A DNA stretch of 64,000 bases from Procambarus clarkii (Eukaryota; Arthropoda; Malacostraca; Decapoda; Cambaridae). Both the position numbers and the translations under genes were made by a program. Below are positions 1-10,420 of the stretch, piece after piece. The stretch spans positions 17,504,942-17,568,941 of the forward strand of contig NC_091175.1 in NCBI RefSeq assembly GCF_040958095.1, written 5' to 3'. The notes under the pieces were generated by a model. It worked only from the letters and a program-made list of their open reading frames with translations, was not told the origin of the DNA and made no database searches. Every line of letters begins with the position of its first letter. Position 1 is the stretch's first letter.

Positions 1-37
1 TATACACAGGCTGCCTGTCCACAACAAAATGAATTAT

Positions 38-38
38 T

Positions 39-69
<31 letters not shown>

Positions 70-78
70 AAAGTAGAC
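38..78. repeat. (AGT)n microsatellite
   Basis: Short imperfect GTA/AGT trinucleotide run, seen directly. Confidence 0.85.
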
Positions 79-640
79 TTTTCGTCTACTTTCGTCTTGG
101 GTGACCACTCAGTCTAAAGATGTCAGTTCCCTGCGGGATTACATAGGACCTGTATTATTAGTTTGTGTGGGTCCTGTGCATATAATAGTCCCGTGGAGTA
201 GGCACCTTTGTTGTGGGTGTTTGCTCCAACGACCAATTCATGTGCAATAATAGGTGGTTTTTGCGGGCATGGGAATGCTATCTGTGTTTACATGTGTGGC
301 TGTGACGAGGAAGGTTTCATTTTAGGGCTCCGCCTCCCAGCTGTTGTTCATGTGTGCGTGCCTGACTGTTCGGTCGGGGGTGAGGTCTTAGCTCATCGAC
401 CCCGCCTGGTAATCTTTCATCTAGTGCACATATCCTCGAGCGTCTAGTGAGTTTCTTATTGCTAATGAACACTGTTTGTTACAGGCACTGAAGGAACATT
501 CTGTAATTCCTTTGAGTTCTTCCTTATCTTGTTCGTGTGCCAGCCATGCGAGATTATTCTTGTCCATGTATGTTAAGATGTGGTCAAGCGGTTAACACTC
601 TTGTCTTGCTCCTATATTTTCGTCTGCTACTTTCCTTCTT
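79..640. other. no gene recognised
   Basis: Mixed-composition sequence. A 79-codon open frame at 208-447 (+) has no recognisable domain, no repeat structure and no splice context that I can support. I see nothing else here. Confidence 0.5.
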
Positions 641-642
641 CT

Positions 643-795
643 TCCCCGGCCTAGACCTTCCTTTCCCCCGGCCTAGACCTCCCCTCCCCCTGGCTTAGAC
701 CTCCCCCTGGCTTAGACCTCCCCCTGGCTTAGACCTCCCCCTGGCTTAGACCTCCCCCTGGCTTAGACCTCCCCCTGGCCTAGCCTTCCCCCCCC
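643..795. repeat. 17-bp C-rich minisatellite
   Basis: Tandem units of CCCCCTGGCTTAGACCT. The array starts with variant units (GGCCTAGACC) and becomes regular after about 700, with the CTGG step recurring every 17 bases. Confidence 0.85.
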
Positions 796-800
796 CCCAC

Positions 801-1430
801 GGTCTAGCCATCTCCTTCCCCTTCTGCCGTTATTGGATGGAGGAACTGGGTGTTTGCGCTGAAATTCTTAATTAAATATCTTGCATTCTTAGCAATAAAT
901 GTATCGCCTAATTAGAGCCTGCAGAGACATCGGTATCTCATTAACGAGTCTGAAAATTGTCCGCTCTAGTTCTTGTATAATTTTGTTCCTTAAACCGTCA
1001 AAAAAAATTCCTTCCGCTGGTTTTGTAAAAGGATGGATAATCTTAGGCCAAATTGTTGAAAAAAAATATCAAGTTGGGTTTTGCGTATAAGGCAAAATTT
1101 CTAAAATGGTTGGAACTGGGGTATTGCGTTGGGTTTGGGGAATTGTTGAAACTCATTACCCGAAATGCTACGAATAGCGGATCCCTTGCAGTGCGTGAGA
1201 TAAATTAAATTGTTGGGTCTGCTACCCTAGTTCAACGTATAGCGTGTAGATGGTTCAAGAGCAGTGCGTGCGTGCGTGCGCGAGCGTGGCGTGGTGGGGG
1301 GATGTGTGAATGGACGCATCAGATAGGAACATAATCTTTCTCACATCTGCTCTTTTCATTAGGGCTTCCTACCCCTGTAACCTGGCTTCCCCGTCTCCCT
1401 CTCTGTAGCCTGGTAGGCCTCTTCTGTAGC
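801..1430. other. no gene recognised
   Basis: Single-copy-looking sequence with a short GTGC/GCGT run near 1265-1295. A 63-codon open frame at 899-1090 is unremarkable. Nothing else is supported. Confidence 0.5.
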
Positions 1431-1497
1431 CTTCCCGGGCCGCGGGGACGCTGAGCCCCGAAATCATCTCAAGATAACCTCAAGATAACCTTCCCGC
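1431..1497 (+). mobile_element. SINE 3' domain fragment
   Basis: Carries the conserved block GGGCCGCGGGGACGCTGAG, then CCCCGAAATCATCTCAAGAT and a doubled AAGATAACCTC tail. The same block ends the tRNA-headed SINEs at 11107 and 38715. The tRNA-like head is absent, so this is a 5'-truncated copy. Confidence 0.7.
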
Positions 1498-1767
1498 GTA
1501 AATCAAGTGACACTCCATGAGTAGCGAGCGTGGAATTAAATGAATTGAACTCCTATAAATTATTAGAAATATCAATTCAAAATAACTGAACACATTTTGA
1601 TTATCAAAAGTGACTCTTTGAGTGCCTTGCACAGAAGGGTCTCTATACCCCCTAAGTACACTACCACAGATCGTCTGCGTGCCAAATATTAAACATTCTA
1701 AGTCGTCTATATTCCCCAGGATACGAATGTGAGGGTCGTCTCACCTTCGTACAGGAAGCTTGAGTGG

Positions 1768-1852
1768 TTGTTGTTGTTGTTGTTTAAGTCAGCTACTGGG
1801 AACAAAACGTTCCAAGTAGCACGGGCTATGGTAATCCCGGAGTGGACTTACC
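1768..1852 (+). repeat. dispersed repeat (TTGTTG ... GCACGGGCTATGG family)
   Basis: A (GTT)n run followed by CAGCTACTGGGAACAAAACG and GTAGCACGGGCTATGG. Related copies lie at 7165-7252 and 60973-61050, and a more remote one near 57485-57570. It is a short retroelement or SINE-like fragment of unknown family. Confidence 0.55.
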
Positions 1853-2215
1853 TGGCACAGAAGCGGGGCTGTAACTTGGCTTGAGTGGTTTCAGGAGGGT
1901 GTTTATGGGGCCAGTCGTACGTGACCCGCCACGGGCGAGGGAATGATGGGTTGTGCACGTCGTAAAATAATTCGCTGGTCTGAATTTAGTTGTCTGGAAT
2001 GGAGTCGAGTATATTTTGTGAGGGCGCTGGCTGGGGCGGTGAGGCGGTACACGACAGCTGCCCCTGGAGGCTTCTAGAGGAAGGGGGGTTGGGGGGTTGG
2101 GGGGTTGGGGTGGGGGGGTCAGAAGGAATGATTTATGGAGCAATTGTTGCATATAAGGCCTAGATTGGCACTGAATATTGCAAGGTTCCAGCACCTGTTT
2201 CAAGGCGTTTAATGC
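1853..2215. other. no gene; G-rich tract at 2079-2120
   Basis: Anonymous sequence with a run of TTGGGGGG steps on the + strand at 2079-2120, a possible G-quadruplex. The minus-strand open frame here reads proline-rich because of that tract. Confidence 0.5.
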
Positions 2216-2221
2216 TTATTG

Positions 2222-2985
2222 CAGCACCACCACCACCACCACCACCACCACCACCACCACCACCACCACCACCACCACCACCACCATCACCTCCACAACC
2301 ACCACCACCACCACCACCACCACCAGCATCACCACCACCATCACCTCCACAACCACCACCACCACCACTACCACCAGCATCACCACGACCACCACCACCA
2401 CCACCACTACCACCAGCATCACCACAACCACCACCACCACCACTACCACCAGCATCACCACGACCACCACCACCACAACAATCACCACCACCATCACCAC
2501 CATCACCTCCACAACCACCACCACCACCACCACCACAACCACCACCACCACCACCACCACCACCACCACCACCACCACCACCACCACAACCACAACCACA
2601 ACCACCACCACCTCCACAACCACCACCACAACCACAACCACCACCACCACCACCACCACCACCACCACCACCACCACCACCACCACAACCACAACCACAA
2701 CCACAACCACCTCCACAACCACCACCACAACCACAACCACCACCACCACCACCACCACCACCACAACCACAACCACAACCACCTCCACAACCTCCACAAC
2801 CACCACCACCACCACCACCACCACCACAACCACAACCACAACCACCTCCACAACCACCACCACAACCACAACCACCACCACCACCACAACCACAACCACA
2901 ACCACCTCCACAACCTCCACAACCACCACCACCACCACCACCACCACCACAACCACAACCACCACCACCATCACCACCAGCAAGT
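2222..2985. repeat. 760-bp (CCA)n/(CAA) trinucleotide array
   Basis: Nearly pure CCA/CAC repeats with interspersed ACAACC, CCATCA and CCTCCA variants. The variants themselves recur as blocks (for example repeated ACAACCACAACC and CCTCCACAACC), which implies block duplication. Several frames are open throughout (poly-Pro, poly-Thr, poly-His), as expected for a CCA array. There is no evidence that it is translated. Confidence 0.95.
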
Positions 2986-3450
2986 CACCATTAGAAAACA
3001 TTCCAACAACAATAACAGATTTCAATTTAATCATTTTGCATTCATTTCAATAACTTATTTACATGCGTAATGAGACATTGAAGAACATGTCGCGTCGCGA
3101 GTCGTGAACATGTTCATGTTCTCAGAGCTTCAGACGACAAGACGAACATGCGACCGAGCGGGCTTCATCTTCACTCATTCATTAATCTTCTGTGTTATTA
3201 GGTCAAGGTCTTGTGACACATTGTTCGAACACCAGTGTTGAGTTGCTGACACCTACATTTGTTTTAGTGTTTCGAACACTGCCTTTAAATTACAATGTGT
3301 TACTGTAATTCAAAGCATCGGAATATCGACGCTTCCTTGTACTTAGGAACATGGGCTAAGATTAGCGAGATGGGATGCTTGGATTCTTAAGCTTTTAGTT
3401 GGGTAAAATCACTTCAAAAGTGGCGCTTGAGAACGGACTGGTGAGAGACC
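2986..3450. other. no gene recognised
   Basis: AT-rich anonymous sequence between the trinucleotide array and a foldback element. Nothing recognisable. Confidence 0.5.
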
Positions 3451-3711
3451 TGGGCCCAGATTCACAAACCAGTTACGCAAGCACTTACGAACGTGTACAT
3501 CTTTCCTGAATCTTTGACGTCTTGGTTACATTTATTAAACAGTTTACAAGCATGAAAACTTGCCAATCAACTGTTGTTATTGTTATAAACAGCCTCCTGG
3601 TGCTTCGGAGCTCATTAACTGTTTACAAATTGTAAATAAAGCCGCCAAACATTAAGAAAAGATGTACAGGTTCGTAAGTGCTTGTGTAACTGCTTCGTGA
3701 ATCTGGCCGCC
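3451..3711 (-). mobile_element. foldback MITE, copy 1
   Basis: About 260 bp with long terminal inverted repeats. The left end reads GGGCCCAGATTCAC and then TTACGCAAGCACTTACGAAC; the right end is its complement (GTAACTGCTTCGTGAATCTG). The internal segment has a fixed polarity (AACAGCCTCCTGGTGCTTC), here opposite to the copies at 4730 and 8032. It has no coding capacity, so it is a non-autonomous DNA element mobilised in trans. Confidence 0.8.
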
Positions 3712-4222
3712 TGAGGATTACATGCCTGTCGTATAAACCAGCAAAATTGCAGAATTGCAAGGACACTACCTAAGCCGAAGTGCAATTTAAAAATAGAAAT
3801 CAAGTATTGATAATATTGCTGAAAAAGATGGATCAAGAGAGCAAAGAAATGTCAAAATGTGGAGGTTGGCGTCTCCTTAAGTCGTTAAAAATGGAAAATA
3901 GAACGAATGGAGGCGTAATTGCTAGAAAATTGGATAAGGGATTAAGAAAGTTAAGAAGATATAAGGGTCAAGAAATTGCGTGGAAGAGAGTGCTAGACTT
4001 AAGATCCTGGCGAGGAGAGTGTCCTTGACAGACGGAGATTGTCAGATGTCTTTAATGAGGAACTCAATTTTGGCAGATTTGACTGAGAAGTTGGAGAGTA
4101 AAAGTAAGACAGTCAGTCTTACAGTCAGAGGAGAATTATGTAATAATAATTTAGTTCGCAAGAGAGCTTCTAATTGCTGAACAAGAAACAGTAAACATGG
4201 ATTGTGTTGAACTTGGAGTGAT
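3712..4222. other. no gene recognised
   Basis: Two overlapping short open frames on + (3780-4028 and 3980-4180) are Lys/Arg-rich. They match no family I know and are probably chance. Confidence 0.45.
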
Positions 4223-4407
4223 GGAATTATCAGGGGAAAGCACCAAGCCATTACGACTGTATAGCACTTAGAAGGGGTCAGGATAAGGATTTGGGGTGGG
4301 ACGGGGTGAATGAATGGTGCCCAACCTCTTGGACGGTCGGGGATTGAACGCCGACCTGCATGAAGTGAAACCGTCGCTCTACCGTCCACCCGAAGTGGTT
4401 GGTGAGC
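4223..4407 (-). mobile_element. tRNA-derived SINE (GACGGTAGAGCG family), copy 1
   Basis: Read on the minus strand, it starts with a tRNA-like head: GGACGGTAGAGCGACGG as A-box-like sequence and GGCGTTCAATCCCCG as B-box-like sequence. A body with CCAAATCCTTATCCTGACC and AGTCGTAATGGCTTGG follows, ending near CCCCTGATAATTCC. Family members recur at about 14000, 16795, 18178, 18341, 25525, 38454, 53528 and 60866. The internal RNA polymerase III promoter is inferred. Confidence 0.75.
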
Positions 4408-4729
4408 CATGCTCTCATATAACACACGTGCATATACTGAAATCATTCAAAATATCAGCAAAAATAACCAATATAGCAATCACGAACAGACAATAGTGTA
4501 TGAAGATGAAGTACTGAATCTATATAATATTCACACTGGTATAGTGGACATAAGCTTCCACTAAATGTCTCTCCTGACCAAAACATGCGGTATCATTGCA
4601 ATGAACATTCGCTAGAACTGACTGTCCTATTTCTTCAAAAGTGCTAGATCAAGAGCCTAATCATCTAGCACTTTTTGAGAAGCTGCCAGCCTACATCCAT
4701 CTCTGTGAGTCTGTATGCTCCCAGGGGCT
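4408..4729. other. no gene recognised
   Basis: AT-rich sequence between a SINE and a foldback MITE. Nothing recognisable. Confidence 0.5.
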
Positions 4730-5074
4730 GGGGCCAGATTCACGAAGCAATTACGCAAGCATTTACGAACCTGTACATCTTTTCTCAATCTTTGGCGGCT
4801 TTGTTTACAATTATTAAACAGTTAATGAACTCCGAAGCACCAGGAGGCTGTTTATAACAATAACAACAGTTGATTGGGAAGTGTTCATGCTTGTAAACTG
4901 TTTAATAAATGTAACCAAAGTCGTCAAAGATTGAGGAAAGATGTACACTCTCGTAAGTACTTGCGTAACTGCTTCGTGAATCTGGCCCAAGGTTCGTAAG
5001 TACTTGCGTAACTGCTTCGTGAATCTGGCCCCAGGTTCGTAAGTACTTGCGTAACTGCTTCGTGAATCTGGCCC
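4730..5074 (+). mobile_element. foldback MITE, copy 2, with tandemly repeated right terminus
   Basis: The left end GGGGCCAGATTCACGAAGCA is matched by its complement near 4988. The last roughly 44 bp of the right terminus (TTCGTAAGTACTTGCG ... CGTGAATCTGGCCC) are then repeated twice more, to 5074, giving three successive right ends. The internal segment matches the other copies. Confidence 0.8.
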
Positions 5075-5412
5075 CTGGTTACAAGGCGTCAAGAACTGCA
5101 ATTGTCACTGAATTTCATGGCGTACATCAGAAAGCATGGTTGACACTGCTGAACTCTGAACAAGCCAATCAGGTTGTTGGCAGTGCCTTACATCAATCAC
5201 TGTCAAACAGGCAGCACTGCCTTGTCTCCACAGAGCGCATTTCAGGTTATCAGTCAAGCATATCTCAAAAGCAATCTTGTAATCGGTGATTTATTTCTTG
5301 TAAGTGATCCCCGCTGTACTGCTATCTCCGTCTTCAAGCCGTCGCTGCTCTAGACATTCAGACAGACATTCACTCTAGACAGTTTGGACATTCTTATTGG
5401 GATTACCAACCT
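5075..5412. other. no gene recognised
   Basis: Anonymous sequence between two foldback MITEs. An 80-codon open frame runs out of the MITE end and has no known domain. Confidence 0.45.
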
Positions 5413-5673
5413 CGGGCCAAATTCACGAAGCAGTTACGCAAGTACTTACGAACGTGTACATCTTTCCTCAATATTTGACGGCTTTCGTTACAATTATTAA
5501 ATAGTTTACAAGCATGAAAACTTCCCAATCAACTGTTGTTATTGTTATAAACAGCCTCCTGGTGCTTCCGAGCTCATTAACTGTTTAATAATTGTAAACA
5601 AAGCTCCCAAAGATTGAGAAAAGATGTAGAGGTTCGTAAGTGCTTGCGTAACTGCTTTGTGAATAATTGACCC
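5413..5673 (-). mobile_element. foldback MITE, copy 3
   Basis: Ends GGGCCAAATTCACGAAGCAG and CTTGCGTAACTGCTTTGTGA are inverted repeats. The internal orientation is the same as copy 1 and opposite to copies 2 and 4. The termini have drifted slightly. Confidence 0.8.
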
Positions 5674-5697
5674 TCGTCTCCACCCCTTATGCTTTCT

Positions 5698-5855
5698 CCC
5701 CTGATCAACCAGGCTGTGACTCATACGTCAGGCTGCGAGCAGCCGCGTCCAACAGCCTGGTTGATCAGTCCAGCATCCAGGAGGCCTGGTCGTCGACCGG
5801 GCCGCGGGGACGCTAAGCCCCGGAAGCACCTCAAGGTAACCTCCCCAGCTACATC
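5698..5855 (+). mobile_element. SINE-like element with shared 3' domain
   Basis: Begins GATCAACCAGGCTGTGACTC and contains the inverted match CAGCCTGGTTGATC. It then enters the block GAGGCCTGGTCG..GACCGGGCCGCGGGGACGC that also ends the tRNA-headed SINEs, and finishes with CACCTCAAGGTAACCTCC. The head differs from the other families, so this looks like a modular relative. Confidence 0.65.
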
Positions 5856-7070
5856 TATTTCCTATTTACTCACTTCCATCCCGCGATTTGTTCCTATCTA
5901 TTAATGCCACATTACGTGAGTACGAGTCTTTAAGGAAGCTGTATATCTCATTACACAGCAAAGTATGATAAAATAATTGATTCATTATACAGCAGCTATC
6001 ATTTGTCGGCGCTTCGTACGTTATTAACATAAAATAGTGAATACATTATTAACATACATTAGTGAATACATGAGCATCTTTTGTAATTCAGCTTTGTAAT
6101 TTATTGTTTAATAAATGTTGAATACTCATAACGTTTCTAAAACTTTGCAATGCAATACTGTAATTTTGAAGTCGACTATAAAAATGTAAATAAATATCCA
6201 TATCAACCAATTGCCCCAACTGACGGCATAGGGGGCAAGACGTAAGTGTATTTGCCAAATATATTATGCCATTAAATCGTAGTAATCTCGCTTACTCGCT
6301 AGATTTCAGCAGACTAAGCAGTGTCCAGGCCGGAGTTACGTGTTAAGTAATGAGCAGTCATGACCATTCGCTGCAGAGGTGATGGACACATAAGTATCCT
6401 GAGAGCTATGTGTTCGTTGGGGACACATTCAGAGGTTATGGCCGGGTTCACGGCCGCGCCGGCTGTGGGAAGGGGCGTTCACCGCTCTCTTCGATTGAAT
6501 ATTTTCGGGAAAATTAAGCCATTACCAGTGTTCGAAGTGATGTTTCCGTTCGGATTTGCAGAGTTGATTGTTTTTTCAAATGATATTGTAAACCATTTGT
6601 ACTTGTAGCTACAAGATTTTGAGTAAGAAGAATCATTTATATGTTTTTGAGTAGTGTTCTTCGAATAAATTATGCCTCTAGTATTTAACTATTAAATAGA
6701 AAAAAATAAGACAATCGTATTTGATATTGCAGGAAGCAGGCTTGGAATGCTGTAATAAGTTGCCATTAAGCTCTTGTAAGCTTTCTATGTTCCAGAATAT
6801 TTATTACGAAGACCGTTTTGCATGAGATTTTGTATCTCATTTTCTCTTCACGAAATAATTTAGATATTTAGTCATTTTACTCATAACTATTTTTGGAGAA
6901 TGATTAATATTAATACTACTACTACTAATAATAATAATTGTATTAATACAGTATTTTTATTATTTGTATTTAGAAAATGTTCATAATTATGTGATTGGAT
7001 CTTAACGTGTTCAAACTTCCTGTTGTGGTTTTCGTGGAGTTAGGTTTCTGACATTATTGAGAATTTGTAG
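5856..7070. other. AT-rich intergenic sequence
   Basis: About 1.2 kb of low-complexity AT-rich DNA, with short AATAAT/TACTAC runs near 6905-6950. An 82-codon open frame at 6360-6608 (+) has no recognisable domain. No gene is supported. Confidence 0.5.
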
Positions 7071-7071
7071 A

Positions 7072-7141
7072 GGATACAGGATACATCCTGTATCCTGGCA
7101 CGCTAGGATACAGTGACCCAAAGGGTTACAGTATCCTAGCG
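7072..7141. repeat. paired hairpins around GGATAC/GTATCC
   Basis: Two adjacent inverted repeats: AGGATACAGGATAC against ATCCTGTATCCT, then GCTAGGATACAGT..CCC against GGGTTACAGTATCCTAGC around an AAA loop. They are seen directly and probably mark a short foldback element. Confidence 0.7.
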
Positions 7142-7164
7142 GGCCTTGTATATTGTAAATATGC

Positions 7165-7252
7165 TCCTCTTAACCGTTGTTGTTTTGTTTTAGATTCAGC
7201 TACTGGAACACAATTTCCAGGTAGCACGGGCTATGGTGATCCCGTAATCCTC
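7165..7252 (+). repeat. dispersed repeat (GCACGGGCTATGG family), second copy
   Basis: GTTGTTTTGTTTTAGATTCA, then CAGCTACTGGAACACAATTT and GTAGCACGGGCTATGGTGAT. Close to the copies at 1768 and 60973. Confidence 0.6.
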
Positions 7253-8031
7253 TTAACCCCCACACTGTGCCTTTTGTTTGCTGGGGTGGGGTGAGTTGGC
7301 TTGGTGGTTCTGTAGTTATGTATACTTAATTTTTCTGTTTTGTGTCGAATATTTTACGTTTAAACGGGATTCAGCGAGCTAAATGTGAACAAATTTTGTG
7401 TTAACTAAATATAAAAACAATGGTTTAGTGTTAAAACATAATTTCTCTTTGATTTATTCCTTCGTTCTCACACTATCACGACATTTCATCAGCGATAGAA
7501 TTTAAGGCAGGGCTCAGGAACCTGATCTAGACCTTCCCAGCACATTTAGACGAGTACGAGCGTCGGTACATTGTGAAGTGACAAGAATATATATTCCTGT
7601 TTATAATATTTAATCATACAAACGTCTTAATACCAGGTGGTATAACTACCAAATGCCAGAGTGGTTTAACAAATTTTTCATGATGTCATAATATTGGTTA
7701 TATTGTAAGTTACAACTCAGATGGGATATTGCAAAATATTGGTCCTTTGAGTGCAATGCTTGCAAGATGAAATGCAATATTCTCCTAGATATTGAATGCT
7801 GATATAGCAACTCTCAATCAGCATGATATATCAGGGGTGATTTAATTATCGATAATACTGCAATAGCTGCTGTTGATGCGAATGAAGTTTGGGGATATGT
7901 GGGAGGGGTTGGTGGACGGGCTAGGTATTGTATGCTGAGGTTCTAAATGGTGGCGAGTCTTGTGAATGTGCAGTGTGAAGGAATTACTGAACTGGCGGTG
8001 ATGGTGGAGGTAGGACCTGGATTAGAGTCCT
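7253..8031. other. no gene recognised
   Basis: AT-rich anonymous sequence. Nothing recognisable. Confidence 0.5.
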
Positions 8032-8286
8032 GGGGCCAGATTCACGAAGCAGTTACGCAAGCACTTACGAACCTGTACATCTTTTCTCAATCTTTGGCGG
8101 CTTTGTTTACAATTATTAAAGAGTTGATGAGCTCCGAAGCACCAGGAGGCTGTTTATAAAAATAACAACAGTTGATTGGCAAGTTTTCATGCTTGAACTG
8201 TTTAATAAATGTAACCAAAGTCGTCAAAGATTGAGGAAAGATGTACACGTTCGTAAGTACTTGCGTAATAGCTTCGTGAATCTGGG
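8032..8286 (+). mobile_element. foldback MITE, copy 4
   Basis: Left end GGGGCCAGATTCACGAAGCA and right end GTAATAGCTTCGTGAATCTG, with roughly 95-bp inverted arms. The internal ACCAGGAGGCTGTTTAT polarity matches copy 2. Confidence 0.8.
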
Positions 8287-8500
8287 ATCTGGCTTGCTCT
8301 CTCATCTTAATCTCCTGTTATATTTTATTCCATTGTCTGAGTCTGTCTATCGCTCTTGCTTTGTATCTCTCCTTTTACTCCCTCCCCCTCTTCTCTTTCT
8401 CTCCCTACCTTTCCTCTTTCTCTTTCTTCTCTCCCTCAAACCCTCACTTGGTCTACATTCTTGGGGTGGGTAGGGGTTACATTCTTGGGGTGGGTAGGGG
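8287..8500. repeat. CT-rich tract and start of a 24-bp tandem repeat at the gap edge
   Basis: A pyrimidine-rich stretch at 8360-8450 is followed by two copies of a 24-bp unit containing ACATTCTTGGGGTGGGTAGG, the second cut off by the gap. Confidence 0.6.
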
Positions 8501-9000
8501 NNNNNNNNNNNNNNNNNNNNNNNNNNNNNNNNNNNNNNNNNNNNNNNNNNNNNNNNNNNNNNNNNNNNNNNNNNNNNNNNNNNNNNNNNNNNNNNNNNNN
8601 NNNNNNNNNNNNNNNNNNNNNNNNNNNNNNNNNNNNNNNNNNNNNNNNNNNNNNNNNNNNNNNNNNNNNNNNNNNNNNNNNNNNNNNNNNNNNNNNNNNN
8701 NNNNNNNNNNNNNNNNNNNNNNNNNNNNNNNNNNNNNNNNNNNNNNNNNNNNNNNNNNNNNNNNNNNNNNNNNNNNNNNNNNNNNNNNNNNNNNNNNNNN
8801 NNNNNNNNNNNNNNNNNNNNNNNNNNNNNNNNNNNNNNNNNNNNNNNNNNNNNNNNNNNNNNNNNNNNNNNNNNNNNNNNNNNNNNNNNNNNNNNNNNNN
8901 NNNNNNNNNNNNNNNNNNNNNNNNNNNNNNNNNNNNNNNNNNNNNNNNNNNNNNNNNNNNNNNNNNNNNNNNNNNNNNNNNNNNNNNNNNNNNNNNNNNN
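8501..9000. other. assembly gap (500 N)
   Basis: Exactly 500 unspecified bases. The left edge is inside a tandem repeat, so the gap probably hides more of that array. The true length is unknown. Confidence 0.97.
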
Positions 9001-9107
9001 CAGGAAAATAGCATTGCCGGATGAGTTTGGGTGGATGATGAATAGGCGCTGAGTTGTATGGACCAATAGGTGTCTTGCAGTTTCGTACAGGCACGTAAAC
9101 TCAAGAT

Positions 9108-9566
9108 TAAGGTAAGGAAAGTGCCCTTTTTCTTTCTCAAGGTAAGGAAAGTGCCCCCTTTCTTTCTCAAGGTAAGGAAAGTGCCCCTTTTCTTTCTTAA
9201 GGTAAGGAAAGTGCCCCTTTTCTTTCTTAAGGTAAGGAAAGTGCCCTTTTTCTTTCTTAAGACAAGGAAAGTGCCCCCTTTTCTTTCTTAAGATAAGGAA
9301 AGTGCCCCTTTTCTTTCTTAAGGTAAGGAAAGTGCCCTTTTTCTTTCTTAAGACAAGGAAAGTGCCCCTTTTCTTTCTTAAGACAAGGAAAGTGCCCCTT
9401 TTCTTTCTTAAGATAAGGAAAGTGTCCCTTTTCTTTCTTAAGACAAGGAAAGTGCCCCTTTTCTTTCTTAAGGCAAGGAAAGTGCCCCTTTTCTTTCTTA
9501 AGACAAGGAAAGTGCCCCTTTTCTTTCTTAAGACAAGGAAAGTGCCCCTTTTCTTCCTCAAGGTAA
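9108..9566. repeat. 30-bp minisatellite with pyrimidine tract next to AAGGTAAGG
   Basis: About 15 units of AAGGTAAGGAAAGTG followed by CCCCTTTTCTTTCTT. Because 30 is a multiple of three, both strands stay open (for example repeating VRKVPLFFLK on +). Units 1-5 and 8 carry GTAAGG; the others have GACAAGG, GATAAGG or GGCAAGG. Confidence 0.95.
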
Positions 9567-10300
9567 CACTAACTCCACCACGGTGACAGGCCCTGATGAC
9601 CCTCACACCTACCCAATACTTACCGTGTATTATTTCCTAAAACTGCTTGTATACAGAGAAAATATACACTCCCTTTGTGCCTCGCCTCGAATACATCAGA
9701 TTACCTTTCTCTCCAATAGAGGCCCGAGTATACACAGGACAGAGCAGAGTAAATAGGTGGGTCCCCAGCGCCTCTTGACCTATGTATAGACTATTGCCTC
9801 CACCTTGATATCACCAGTGTGCCAATTGTACATATGGGCTCCGTCAGATTTAAATAACATCAAAGAGTAAAAATGTAATTAGATCGAGGGAGGTCCATAT
9901 ACCAGCGTCCCTTATAGCGAGGTATATAGCTCGAGCTGACCCCGGGTAAGTGCAACGAGGGCAGACTTGTCTCCGGTTAAAAAGAGGGAGTGAGTGAGGG
10001 TTGGCTCAAATCACATTCAATAATGGCACCTTTCAATGTGAGTTTAATTGGTGATCCTAATCATATCAATCTTTAATTGTCTTTTATGTTTTTTTTGTGT
10101 CTTCATAACCGGATGTACTAATGCATTGTAGGATGGCCTCGTTATATGGATCCGTCGGGCGGTAACTAGGCCTAGAATTGTAGGCTCGTTTCACCCGGTT
10201 GTTAGGTGTTAATTGGTCTTGAAATTGGGAAAATTGATGAGTGTGCTTTTGTTGGGGGAGGATTGAGAAGGCTTTTATGTGAGGGGGATTATCGAGGGAG
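9567..10300. other. no gene recognised
   Basis: Anonymous sequence with no repeat family or coding signal that I can support. Confidence 0.5.
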
Positions 10301-10420
10301 AGGTGGACGGGTGGGGGGGGGGGGGGGGTGAGGGAGGGGGGGGATGGGGTGTAGGGTAGAGGTGTTGGGTATGAGTAGTGACAGTGGGTATGGGGCATGC
10401 GGGGGGGGGGAGTACAGGGG
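10301..10420. repeat. G-rich low-complexity tract
   Basis: Runs of G up to about 17 on the + strand (10312-10328), with more G blocks at 10336-10345 and 10400-10410. This is possible quadruplex DNA and a likely sequencing trouble spot. Confidence 0.75.

Noticed and set aside
208-447. 79-codon open frame as a small gene
   Set aside because: No domain, signal or conserved context; length is within chance expectation.
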